Source of the DNA: Cryptomeria japonica
Lineage: Eukaryota > Streptophyta > Pinopsida > Cupressales > Cupressaceae
Length of the DNA: 64,000 nt
Reading direction: 5' to 3'
NCBI RefSeq assembly: GCF_030272615.1
Contig: NC_081413.1
Location: 16,936,285-17,000,284 of the forward strand
A model generated the notes under the pieces. It did no database searches and was not told where the DNA came from. It was given only the letters and a program-made list of their open reading frames with translations. Below are positions 21,872 through 32,727 of the stretch, one piece after another. A program made the position numbers and the translations under genes. Position 1 is the stretch's first letter. Every line of letters starts with the position of its first letter.

Positions 21872-22247
21872 TGTTGCAAGGTGTGTGCCCTTGGTCTCCT
21901 TGTGTTGTGCAACGTAGCGCTAGGGTTTGTGACGTGGCTTAAGCGCCTCCTATGGATTCTATAAATCTAGTGGTTGTATCAGGCATTAACAGGTTGATCT
22001 TTTCGTGCAACAACAACTGCACTTGTAACAAATGGTATCAGAGCTTGGTCAAAAGTTCAAATCCCTCGCTTACGCTGGAGAGGGGGATTCTTGCAAGGTG
22101 TGCGCCCTTGGTCTCCTTGTGTTATGCAACACAATGCTTGGGTTTGTGACATGGCTTAACTACCTCCTTTGGATTCTATAAGTCTAGTGGTTGTATCGAG
22201 CATTAACAGGTCGATCTTTTGGTGCAATGACAACCACAATTGTAACA
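21872..22247 (+). mobile_element. TRIM: miniature terminal-repeat retrotransposon
   Basis: Two direct repeats of 159 bp (21872-22030 and 22089-22247) flank a 58-bp interior. The interior contains only a primer-binding site and a polypurine tract. The repeats have no indels and about 23 differences by my count (roughly 86% identity). Both end TGTAACA. The first starts TGTTGCAAGG and the second TCTTGCAAGG. The interior starts AA then TGGTATCAGAGC (22033-22044), the exact initiator tRNA-Met primer site. It ends GGAGAGGGGGA (22077-22087). The flanking 5-mers TGAAC (21867-21871) and TGAAT (22248-22252) are a near-perfect target duplication. There is no coding capacity, so it would have moved with proteins supplied in trans. 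Confidence 0.88.
22033..22044 (+). promoter_or_regulatory. TRIM primer-binding site
   Basis: TGGTATCAGAGC is complementary to the 3' end of initiator tRNA-Met and sits two bases after the first terminal repeat. It is the intact version of the degraded sites at 9977 and 12947. Confidence 0.85.
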
Positions 22248-22257
22248 TGAATAACAC

Positions 22258-23570
22258 ATTTTTTTTGACAACGGAGATAAGGTACAAAATAGATAATTTA
22301 TTAACATGAAGGCAAGGCAATTACAGTTGCAAATCATAAAATTTTGTAAGAGAAAAGGGGGAAAGACCCCGAAAAATATGTTATAAAGTTGCCTTTAGAG
22401 GTCAAGCATAACTGTGATTTACATTGAGTCCAAAATCCTTATTGACTAGGGTTAGGTTACAACAAGAGAAGAAATCATATCAGATCAAATATCCAATGTT
22501 GCATGTCTGAAAGTACCTCGTAAGACTAGGGAGGAGCCTTGAGATGTGACTATACCTAGGAAAGAACAATAATCTTCTGAAAATCAGGAGAGTCCCTACA
22601 TAAGATGGTGTTTAAGTCTTCTATTAGGCCAAAAAAGGTCTCATCAAGCAATAAATAGGCATGGAAGACCTTGGGAAACTTTTGCAAAGTTAGAAGGAGT
22701 AATGACAATCATCTCGTAGCACCTGAAAGTGGTTGGAGCACAATTTGATCGAATTTAGTGTATCGACCAAACCTACATTCAATTCCAACCCAAAAGGTTG
22801 GCAACCATCATGACATTGTTTGAAATCTAGTGTTCATCCCCCAGTTTGAATCTTGACCACTAGATCTTCCCTTCGCATGCGAATGAATGGTTGAGATGCG
22901 CCCTGAAAGACCCTTAGAAAAATCCCTAATGATAAAATAACACAACAATTGATCTTTCCCTCAAGCAGAATCTGATGGTCATTGTTGCATGTGAAGTTTG
23001 TCAGCCCTACCACCTAAGTGAGCCCACCAATCATCGCAGGATCACAACCCAAAATAGTCCATGTCACTGATCGCTATGAACAAGTGATCAAGAATCTAGT
23101 GGACAACATTAACCCCATCACAACATCGCAACTTGGAACAACCTTTGTTTTTGATTGCTGCAAACCCTGTACCCCAACATCTAACCTAACCGACAACGGT
23201 CATCACAACGTCGCAACCTAAAATAGCTTTTATTCTTGACTACTGCGAAACCTGTGCCCAACAACTGATAGTAATTGCCAATAGTCCATTGCAACATTGT
23301 GAGGCCAAGCGGCGATGACAGCTAACAACTGCAAACCTTGCGATCTAACATTTCCCGGTAACTACCATGGTCCATCGCAACATTGTAGGGGCAAGTGACG
23401 GTGAGCCTTGACCACTGTGAACCATGCTATCCAACATCCATTTGTCGCTAGCAGATAAGATAGGGCCAGTTCCAAGATGAATAAGGAACACTCAAGCTGA
23501 TAAAACTTAAGTGATATGACTGTCAGAGCTAGTCAACAACAAAATAGAAAAAGGCAAAAAAAAGCTAAGG
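22258..23570. other. Unassigned; possible minus-strand retroposon with short poly(A)
   Basis: A run of T at about 22259-22267 is followed on the plus strand by GACAACGGAGATAAGG. Read on the minus strand this is AT-rich sequence ending in poly(A), as at the 3' end of a LINE or SINE. No LINE coding motif is found upstream, so the call is weak. The remainder has no recognisable genes. Confidence 0.3.
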
Positions 23571-23572
23571 CA

Positions 23573-23694
23573 AAAAAATGCCTTAAGAGTTTAGGGATCA
23601 AGGAAATAACTTGTAGGGAGGTTTAAGCCATTGATGATCTCTCAGATCGATTGTAACTGATGGCTTCAAGAGTAACATGAAAAATGTCAACATT
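23573..23694 (+). repeat. 122-bp direct repeat, copy 1
   Basis: It matches 25800-25921 over its full length without net indels. Shared blocks include AAAAAATGCCTTAAG, TAGGGAGGTTTAAGCCATTG and CATGAAAAATGTCAACATT. The copies are 2.1 kb apart. Confidence 0.8.
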
Positions 23695-24199
23695 TTTGGT
23701 GACTCAGAGGGGTGGCAAGCCTACTTGGCATAAGATTAGTGGCCTTAGGAAATCCATTGGGCATAGAGTCAAAATAAGGTCTGCAACAATATGGATAACT
23801 TTCCTCTACATCCTGCAAAAAATCAAATTTTTGCCATTCCAGGGAGGAATAGCCTATGCTCGTGCACTTCTTGGAAAGCAAGAAACCTAATCTAATTATT
23901 TACATTATTACATTTAAGAGGCAATTGATGTCTTTGCCTCTATCAAATATAAACCTTATAAAGGAGTTGATCTCTCTCCTACTGTGGTTACAATCACCAC
24001 TTGGCTGCAATAGCTGAAGTCTCTTGTATGCATGTGTTAGATCGTACATACCACTCATATGGCGAAATAACACTTCACCATCTACATTGCTACCATAAGG
24101 GATCCATATAAAATTTAAGACTCTGAGGCACATGGAGGTGCATCAAATGCACATTCAGTAGCAAGGGGAAAATATTCAAGGGGGAGCCCAGTCTAAGAA

Positions 24200-25790
24200 C
24201 TAACCCTTACAGAAGAGAAAGAACCCTCTTCACACAAGGGAGAGTCATTTCTATCACAATTGTCATGATCCAAGCATGAGTCAAAACCAAAAGAAAAGGA
24301 TGAGAAAACTCATGTGGTGATGAAGAGTATACCATACCTCTGTCTTGATCTGCATAAGGGAGCTCCTCAAGCGCATCAAATTGAAAACTTTGAAGCTTGA
24401 GTATACTGTCAAGTTGAGCAACCAAAATATTGTTCGCTTGACTGATAGGATGTTGGTCAATATCATTAAACTTGGTATGCTGGTCCCAAGTGAAACATTC
24501 AAAGGCACATTGTCTCTAATGTCAACAATAACATCTCCTTGAAAGAAGGCCTCATATTCAACATCAGAACATTCAAGGATAGGGGAAAACCAGTTCACAC
24601 ACCATAGTCGCACGTGCTAATACCCAACTCATCAACACAAACTTTAGATTTGTGAGGCACTTCATAGGAAGATCTAAAATCTTCATATTGCCTCTCTGGT
24701 TTTGTTTCTTCTTCTTGGCAACAAACAACAAAAACTTTAGGTTCATGGCATGATTCGTCCTCTATGTTGTCTTCAACAACAATAACATCATTTTATGCGG
24801 CCTCTCCAACATCTGTGGTAACAACCACCTCCCCTAAACATAAAGTAGCATCTATCTCCATCTTGTCCTATGAAAATGGAACAAAAGAAGGTAAGACATC
24901 AAAAGTATATTTTTCTTCACCATTCTCACCATAGGTTGTCAGGATATGTTCTAAACAATCAACATCATGATCTAATCCAACCGGTTCCTCCATGTTGTCC
25001 TCACTAGAAATGGGTTGCATGCCATACTAAAGATAAGGATGATTACCATCTGCCCTCCATACAATAGGCCCACACTTGAAGAGGCAGATATCATCAAGCA
25101 TAGGTCTTGGCGGTGGGGAATTTTGCAAAAAGCATTGAGGGGACTAAATAGTGGGTTCTTGTATAACAGCAGTTGGAGCTCCCTTGAAACTTGGAATCTC
25201 TAATATGGGGCTCTCTTCAATAGGCTTGGAAGGTCTCCCCTACTTGAAGCTTGGTATTTTAAACTTAGGAGCTTTAGGGGTAGAACCCTCTTCTTACATG
25301 ATTCACTTCTCCAAAGCTATGATATTGCAATCAAGATTCAACTTTGTAGTTTTTCAGTCAAACTCATTGACCCATGATTCCTAAGTAGTGGTTCACAAGA
25401 ACCCATCTCTCATGAGAATGAATGGTACACTTAGCACTCATTGCATCTAGATGATGCTCATAGAGGTGAAGCATTGGGCCTTCCCGGGAGGTCACCCATC
25501 CCAGTACTACTCTAAATCGAGCATGCTTAACCATGGAGTTTCCTCCAAGGTTAAAATCACTCAGCTTGCAACCCCATTTGCAACCCCATCTCCAGAGCTA
25601 CTAGTTACTTAATTTCTTCTTTCCTAGCAAAGGAATGTTGTCTTGCAAGGAAATCCTCATGTTGTTGTCTTTGAGCTTCCATCTACTATTCTTGAAGCTC
25701 AGTCTAATAAGAAAGCTCATCCCCCTCATATTGTCTCCTTTGAGCCTCCAACTCTTTCTCACAAAGATAAGCCTGATAGGCCAGCTCCTC
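24200..25790 (-). pseudogene. Decayed coding region of unknown family
   Basis: Read on the minus strand, protein-like fragments recur. A Glu/Gln-rich segment (EELAYQAYLCEKELEAQRRQ) lies near 25720-25790. Acidic segments (EEPVGLDHDVDCLEHIL near 24930-24990, DEVDVVVVEDNIEDESCHEPK-like sequence near 24740) follow. A further stretch includes DALEELPYADQDRGMVYSSS near 24330-24390. Frameshifts and stops are frequent. I do not recognise the family. The 5S-like segment at 25463-25541 lies inside it. Confidence 0.4.
25463..25541 (-). ncRNA. 5S rRNA-derived segment (3' two thirds, including the internal promoter)
   Basis: On the minus strand the sequence matches the 3' part of plant 5S rRNA without net indels. 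It includes GGGATGGGTGACCTCCCGG and AGTAGTACTGGGATGG, which cover box C. A diverged intermediate element and TTAAGCATGCTCG, the box A equivalent, follow. The last 18 bases match at 11 positions. Similarity ends at the 5' side near 25541, so the first third of 5S is missing. Possible sources are a 5S pseudogene, a 5S-derived SINE, or an LTR of the Cassandra type, which carries 5S sequence. No Cassandra primer site is seen nearby. Confidence 0.75.
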
Positions 25791-25799
25791 TTACTGTAG

Positions 25800-25921
25800 A
25801 AAAAATGCCTTAAGGATTTAAGTCTTAGGAAAAAAACCTATAGGGAGGTTTAAGCCATTGATGATGTCTCGGATCAGTTGTAATTGATGGCTTCAAGGAT
25901 GACATGAAAAATGTCAACATT
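25800..25921 (+). repeat. 122-bp direct repeat, copy 2
   Basis: Partner of 23573-23694. It carries the same blocks with scattered substitutions, such as GATGTCTCGGATCAG in place of GATCTCTCAGATCGA. Confidence 0.8.
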
Positions 25922-26840
25922 GATCACAAGAATGTCACCTCTATATTGTCTATCTCGAGACATATATGGGATGAAGAAAATGGTAAAAAAGAATATGGAT
26001 ATTATTGAGAGTAATAAGATATTTCACAAGGCATGCAATGTGATAATTGTGTAATGAATCTTATAATCAATCCACAATGCAAGTTTATAGTGAATGATGA
26101 CTATGATCTATGACATACCTACTTCTTTGAGTATACTAATGAAGAAGAGTTTATAAAATTTGATCATGCATTATACGAGCCTCCTCAGTAATCAATAAAA
26201 TGTTATATTCATGAATGACAAGAATGTTTAGCACGTACAATTGGAATGGATTTCTTTGAAGGTTAAGTTGTCGATGAATGAGCAACACATGGAACAAAGG
26301 AAGGCATAATGTCTACTATAGAGAATCTAAAACTCGTCTTTCTTCCAAGATTACATATCTTTAGTTACCTTTTTGTAAAAGTGACTTATGTCACATGTTT
26401 GTAATCAAGCTAGAAAATAAGCTTCGTTTACACAAAACTTGACATATTTTCTAAGTAAAACTTATTTTATTTCTATGTAGTTATCAGGTGGTTAATATTT
26501 ACCAAGGAAAGCCTATAAATACAAGGCTATTTGTAATGAAAAAGGAGACTTTTATAGAGGGGAAACTCTGGAGAATATTTTAGAGAAAGTTTTAGGGTAT
26601 GTGCAGGATCATGGGGGACAAAAAAATGGTCATGTGAAAAAAATTGTGTTATTCATTTTCCCAAAAATGTGAAAATTTGCTTTGACTTTTTACTTAGGTT
26701 AGGTAACAATACATGTAGCCATTACAAAAACCAAAGCGGAATGAAAATCAATTAATAATCGATATCCATTACGTCAACAATTCAAAATATATATATAAAT
26801 AAAATTGTATACTATGATATATATAATAATATATTAATAT
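25922..26840. other. Unassigned; contains a TATA-like promoter word
   Basis: There is no recognisable gene. CCTATAAATACAAGGC near 26510 is a good plant TATA context and, with the following purine-rich leader, may mark an old LTR. From 26780 the sequence becomes an AT microsatellite-like tract that was the target of Tat-A. Confidence 0.4.
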
Positions 26841-26845
26841 GTAAT
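26841..26845. repeat. Target site duplication of Tat-A, left copy (GTAAT)
   Basis: Identical to 47940-47944. It fixes both ends of the element. Confidence 0.92.
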
Positions 26846-28329
26846 TGTAGTCACATAAATCTGTCCATTTTAATTAAATGAATATTTCGTATTTATTTGA
26901 TTAAAAATCCACTAGCCATCAATTAATTAAATTAATATTTAATTAATTCATCTTCAAACATTCTACTATTAATTAAAATAAATTGAATAATTAAATAAAT
27001 TATTCAATTTATTTTAATTAATTCATTAAACCAAATTCATAGTCAATTAAATGAATAAATCATATTTATTTCATTTAATCCCCTTTTCCTCTTTTAAATA
27101 AATTAAATAAAACATTTATTTAAATCATAAATCCCCCCACTTGCATTTTCCTACAAATGCAACTTGCACACATTTATTGAAATAAATTAATTTTATTTTA
27201 ATTAAAATCCTATTTTCCCTCTCCCACCAAATCCACTTGCACTCCTAAGCCCCCTTCTAGATTCTTCTAAACCCTCCCTAATTAACTTAATCCATCCCCT
27301 AATTATTGTCACACTCCTAAGCAACTTGGAGTCACTTCTCAAAGACTTCAAAGTCTTTGAAAAGCAATAAATGCTTTGTGTGTTCAACAATTTAACCTTC
27401 AAGGTCTTCCAAACCATTAATGACTCTTACATGACCATTAATGGCTCTTACATAACCATTTATGGTTAATTCAACTTGTTTTGACCATTTATGTGTCTCC
27501 TCAAGCATTTATTATTTTGACCATGGTTATCCCTTTTACCTTTTCACAAGAATTTATCTATTGGATAAAAACTTTATTCTTTGAATAAAGAATTTATTTA
27601 TTCAACCTAACCTTGATCTTAACTCCCAAGTTAACCCTCAGGTCATGTCAAGCATTTAATGCTTATTCCCTCTCCTCTCAACCCTTCTCATGTTGACACT
27701 TGTCATTCTAGGATTGGGTTGAAAGCCATCCCATGGATTGAATATCATTCAATCCTGACCCTTGTTGAGATTACTCAATCTCAACCATCCATTGCTCCAT
27801 TTTACCTATAAATAGAGCTCTCATTCCTCATTTTCAAATCCTCAAGCATTTAACATTCATAGCCATAATCTTGAAAAAACTTGTATGCATCTAAGTTATA
27901 GAGAATTTTAGAGAGCATTTAACATAAATCACTAATATCTTGTTATTTTGCCCCAAAATAAATCATTTTAGCATCACAACATCTAATATTAGCTTTTATT
28001 CACATTTGCATAGCATTTTAGAGTAAACATTTCAATCTTGAACCTCCATAAGCATCCATAGTGGAAAAAGCTGCTAAGAGCTACACTAGTTTGGAACTTG
28101 GAGAGGAGAGGAACAAAGGAGAAGGAGCTAAGAGCATGTTAGGAGGCATTTGGAGATGTCTCATTATATTTACTTTCCTAGTTAAATATTTATTCATGTT
28201 TTTGGTGTCTCTTTTGATATGCCTGTTTAGATTAGTTTTTGGTTGATTAACACTAACAGTTTGTTGTGTTTTTGTGTGTTATACGACCACAAGTTTTTGT
28301 CTAACCTTCCCCCATTTCGTAGAGCATCA
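26846..28329 (+). repeat. Tat-A 5' LTR
   Basis: It pairs with 46482-47939. The U3 part is very AT-rich with TTAATTAA words. The promoter TATAAATAG is at 27807-27815. The end AGCATCA is defined by comparison with GTATCA in the 3' LTR and by the target duplication. Confidence 0.93.
27807..27815 (+). promoter_or_regulatory. TATA box of the Tat-A 5' LTR
   Basis: CCTATAAATAGAGCTC is a textbook plant core promoter. It is conserved at 47417-47425 in the 3' LTR and, on the minus strand, at 63665-63673 near the window end. Confidence 0.8.
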
Positions 28330-28331
28330 TT

Positions 28332-28347
28332 TGATGAACCCGACGTG
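28332..28347 (+). promoter_or_regulatory. Candidate primer-binding site of Tat-A
   Basis: TGATGAACCCGACGTG starts two bases after the 5' LTR. Element C has a similar CGTGAACCCAACATC at the same place. A functional site should begin TGG, so the third base is probably mutated. I do not name the tRNA. Confidence 0.5.
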
Positions 28348-28424
28348 AATCCAAACACCCAAAAACAATATTTAAAAAAAATAAACTAACTTGTTTGAAT
28401 GTTTAGCTTGACACACAGGTCGCG

Positions 28425-28680
28425 CTCTGGTGCTTTTGATCGCGTTTTAGCACTATTGCAATTTGATATTCTAGCGCTATTGTATTCATAATAGCGCTAC
28501 TGTCTCAAATTTAGCACTATTGCCCATCTTTTAGCGCTTTTTGAGGCTTAAGTAACGCATTTGCACATGTTTTAGCGCTTTTGTTTTTGCTATTAAAATT
28601 TTGCTTTTAGCGCTTTTGTCTTCTTTTTAGCGCGTTTGTGTTAAATAGCGCTTCTGTTTGCACACAGAGTAGCGCTATTG
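28425..28680 (+). repeat. AGCGCTWTTG motif array, sense orientation (about 12 copies)
   Basis: Copies or near copies lie at about 28445 (AGCACTATTG), 28473, 28493, 28513, 28533, 28554, 28574, 28609, 28629, 28647 and 28671, plus a partial one near 28429. Spacing is irregular (18-40 bp) and the core AGCGCT is palindromic, while the flanking TTTT(A) and WTTG give direction. The irregular spacing rules out simple tandem duplication. A counterpart in opposite orientation lies at 45641-45933. Confidence 0.85.
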
Positions 28681-28762
28681 TAACAGAATGTTGTAAAAAG
28701 GCCATGTAACCGAGAAAATAAGTTTTCTTAGGTTTGTAGAAGCCCACCATAGGTTCGGATTT

Positions 28763-28787
28763 TACTAACTATTCGTTTCTTGTGCAG
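28763..28787 (+). promoter_or_regulatory. Predicted branch point and 3' splice acceptor in the Tat-A leader
   Basis: TACTAAC (28763-28769) matches the ideal branch-point consensus. It is followed by a pyrimidine-rich TATTCGTTTCTTGTGCAG ending at 28787. No convincing donor is identified. ACACAG/GTCGCG near 28418 is a weak candidate and would place the motif array inside the intron. Confidence 0.55.
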
Positions 28788-28832
28788 GTTTAAACTAACT
28801 CCTTTTGTTGTTTAAAAGTTAAAATTTTTCAT

Positions 28833-29011
28833 TTAGTGCTCTAAAACTGAACAATACAAATTTCATTTCTCGCAAGTTAGGATGAATTTTGTTTTGGTGC
28901 TCTAAAAATGAACAACACAAATTTTCTTTGTTGCAAGTTAGGATACACTCTCTATTTGGTGCTTAAAACAAGACAAGACAAAATTTTATTTCTTGCATCA
29001 AACTAAGAATT
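28833..29011 (+). repeat. 60-bp tandem repeat in the Tat-A leader, three units
   Basis: Units start near 28833, 28892 and 28953 with TTTRGTGCTCTAAAA, ACAAATTT and TTGCAAGTTAGGAT words. The third unit is more diverged. Confidence 0.7.
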
Positions 29012-31068
29012 CACAATCCACACTTCCACTTTTGGGCAACTAAAAAGAACAATCAACTTGTCATATTTTTTTTTGCCAAATGATTTACTTCATGCATACA
29101 TGCTCTTATTTCAGTTGACCAGGATTTCAAATTTTAGTTTACTCAAACACATTGCTTTGGAAGTTAAAAAGAACATCATGGTTGTTGGAGCAACATCTCC
29201 AAATAGATAAAACATCATTGCAATGACACATTAAAAAGAACAAGTGTATTTTGTGTTTGGCACACTTGTGCAAAAAGAGTTTGTCGAGTGGTCCTACTTC
29301 TAACACACACTATCCTCTCCCTTGGCTTTCGTGGTCCTAGGTGCAAGAGAAAAGTGTTAGTAACACTCAAATTTTATCTTTTTAAGAGAGGTCTGCCAAG
29401 AGACACATCACTCTTGGGATCGACATCGTGCAGTAAATCCTTTGAGCCGATATAGAAATCAGGTGAGAGTGAAAGTTGTAGCCTTGGGTATAGCTGTTCC
29501 TACAGTGTAACTTGCTGAAAGGACAAATGGGCCCCACCACAAGTTACAAGGCTCTTAAGTGAGTCATTGCAGAATGAACTTATGTCCAAAAACATCAAAC
29601 ATTACTAAACACCTTTAAATAGTAGCCCACCTATTCTATTGATTCAGGATATTTGTGATACAATTCAGTGCAAGAGCATAGATGGTTTTGCTCCCAAGAT
29701 ACTCACCATACATATTTCCTTGAGTAGAAACATAGCTTTTTGAAAAGTCACTTGTGGCTTGATGAAAGTGATGACTCCCCCATCATAGGGATCATCTATT
29801 TATTATGCTTGTGCAAGACTTAGTATATCACATCCTTACTTGCCACGGTGGGATTCATAAGGTATGTAGTACCAAAGTCAAAGAAATATCAAGATGTGGG
29901 TTGAAATTGTCGCAACTGGCCATTTGACCTTAGGGATAAAGAGTGTTTGAAGTATTTTCATTTTAGTCAAAGACCAAGTGCAAATTGAGCCGACTTCAAG
30001 CTTTGGAAAAACACTTAAAATACATTTGAAGGAAAGGGTGATAAAAAGTTCAAAGGATTGGGTTGATCTAGACCCACACCTACTTGTGCCTTTTGAGGCA
30101 ACATTCTTGTGTTTGTGTGCTTGCTTTGTTTTCTTGTCAAAGAAACATCATAAAACCAAAATCCAGAGCAAGTAATCATCCAACATAAACATTTCCAAAC
30201 ACCAACAAAAGATCAAAAACAAAGAGCAAAAATCAAAGTATCAAACCATATGACCATTCTTCACATCTTGAGAAAGAAGAATCTTCATCAAAACATCAAC
30301 TTGAAGAAAAGACCATTGAGCTCAAAGACTCTTATCAAAAAGAGTAAATTCTTCTATCTTAATAGACAAATCTTTGTCTCTCATAGAGCCTTCTTACATC
30401 ACATGCGTCTTTATCTTCAAGGGAAATCAAACGAATTTGATCCAGAGTCATTAAACTGCAGAGATTTTACACAATATCAAGCTTTGAGTTATCACAAAAA
30501 CAAAGGAGGCAAGATCAATCTTGACTTTTTCCAAACATTTGCATCACATATAATGTAGCTCGGGAAGAACCACCAACTCCCGAAAGAGAAGAGGAAGAAT
30601 TTGTCCCATATGTGACACAAAGCTTTTATTGAAGTTAAACATTTCATCCATTATCATATCCATATCTCATCAACTCCATTCCAACTCTCAACACACCCAA
30701 AGGTTTTTGTCCTAAGTTCTATTTTAATATTGCTTGAATCAAACGCAAAACATCACTTTTTAGAGTGTCTCTACATCTGGGATAAACTTGTCCTAAGAGA
30801 CATTTCTACGCAGGTTAAAACTAGTCTATGAGTGAATCCTCTCATTACTAGGTAGTTAAGTCTGTAACACATCTCAGATTTCTCTAAACCTTATCACATC
30901 AAACCTTATAAAAAACAAACAAGCAATTCAAGAAGAAAACTTTGGTCACATCTACATTTAAAGTGCTAGAGATCCATATGCAACACACCACACCAACCAT
31001 AAATCTCTCATTTTCATCAACAACTCATCATCATTTTCACCCAACTTCAACAAAAACTTATAAACAAA

Positions 31069-32727
31069 ATGGTTCATACCAGATCCCGATCTAGACAACA
31101 ATAAATTGAAGAAGAAGAAGAGGAAGAGAATATCAATGAGTTCCAAGAAGCCCTTGGAGGAAATATAAATGATGAAAATCCAGGCACTCCTACTCTTGCG
31201 GCAATAGAAAGGGCACAACACAACCCTCTCTTCAATAGGCTTTTTGATGAGATACTCAAGAGTAATGTTGATGCTCACTTTTTAAAACTTGCTCAAGAAG
31301 GAGCCAAACTCCCCTCTGACTTTGATCTTGCACAACTAAGACAAGCATCAAAATGCCAAAGTCGTAATGAGGATGAAAGAGGTCGAGAACACATTAGATA
31401 CAACTTTCATCAAGGTAATCCCCCTCCTCCTCCTCCTCCTCCAAGTGAAATAGACATGTTGTGGCAACAAGTCAAAAATCTCACCCAACAACTTCATAGT
31501 GGTGTAAAAACCAATCAATTTTCACTCAATGATATTTTTCCCTATCCCTTTGATAGGAATCTTCATATGCCACCTTTTCCGCGACGGTTTGAAACACCCA
31601 AGTTCGAAAAGTATAGAGGGAAAGGAGATCCTCATGATCATGTTAGAGAATTCCATTCAGCTTGCCTCGAAGTGGCATACGAGGATACATACCTAATGCG
31701 CCTTTTTCCCCAAAGCTTGGGAGGAACAACCACATCATGGTTTTCTCGATTACCAGGTGGCATTAGGACATTTGAAGAGTTAGTCCAGAAATTCTTGGCA
31801 CATTACTCACACAACATTGAACGTGATATCACCATGGCTGATCTATGTAACACTAAACAAAAATTGGGTGAGCTATTTTCAGTCTTTCTGCAATGATGGT
31901 GTTAAATGTTTAGCAGACATTCTCTTCAGTTACCTGAACAAGAACTAGTGGAAATATTTATTTCCAACTTAAATGATGAAATGAAATTTTACCTCGACGT
32001 AAATGACACAAACTCTTTCAATGACATGATCACCAAAGGCTTAAAATGTGAGCAGGCTCTCATCAAAAAAGGGCTTATCAAGATATATAATGCACCAAAG
32101 AATGGCCCTCGCTCATGCTTCAATAGTGACAAACCAAGCTTGTGGAACAAAAACAAAAATGTCGTCAACGATGGGGTTGTGGATGCAAGAACTATCAAAA
32201 GTGCACAACTTGTAGTTTGATTTGCAGGACAGAATCCAACACCTAAGAATAACACAATTGCTTCTCCAAATCAAGGCCGCATCACATCTCAAGATGAACC
32301 CAGACAGTGTCAACAAAAACCAAAGCGAACATACACTCCCTTAGGGGAACCCATTGAAATGGTATTACATCAGTTGGTTTCTCAAAATCTAGTAACCTTA
32401 CCCAAAACATCAAATTATGAACCTCAAGTCAAACCTTCATGGTGGAGGGATACTGAACATTGCGATTTCCATCAAGGAAAAGGACATAAGACAAGCAATT
32501 GTCATAGATTGAAAGATCTTATTCAGGATCTTATTGACCGAGGTGAAATCGAAATCAAAGGACATGACCCAAAGACAACAAACAATGATCACCTCATGTT
32601 TAAAAATCCACTTCCATCACAAGATCAAAGGGGTCCTTCCACTTCAGGGAGAAACACAAATACCACCAATTATACGCAAGTTGTGTATAATTATACTGTG
32701 AATAACCTATACGATGCCAGTGAATAG
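31069..32727 (+). pseudogene. Tat-A gag
   Basis: The ATG at 31069 starts MVHTRSRSRQQ, a typical Tat gag start, and a single frame (frame 1) runs on to protease. The gag domain follows at about 31560-32100 (FPRRFETPKFEKYRGKGDP, SWFSRLPGGIRTFEELVQKF, ELVEIFISNLNDEMKFYL). It ends with a zinc-knuckle-like motif, EHCDFHQGKGHKTSNCHRLK, near 32455-32515. A short Pro run lies at 31423-31440. Stops at 31102, 31894, 31903, 32218 and 32725 break it without any frameshift. The product would package element RNA in the virus-like particle. Confidence 0.9.

Larger units (their letters stand above)
28330..31068 (+). other. Tat-A leader between 5' LTR and gag
   Basis: The 2.7-kb leader holds the AGCGCT motif array, a strong splice acceptor and a 60-bp tandem repeat. 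From 29100 to 31068 there is no recognised domain. Short open frames at 29978-30175 and 30250-30558 are Lys-rich and without family features. Long leaders are usual for Tat elements. Confidence 0.7.

Noticed and set aside
22045-22070. GTTCAAATCCC in the TRIM as part of a tRNA gene
   Set aside because: No A box, cloverleaf or anticodon arm can be built. It is only a B-box-like word beside the primer site.
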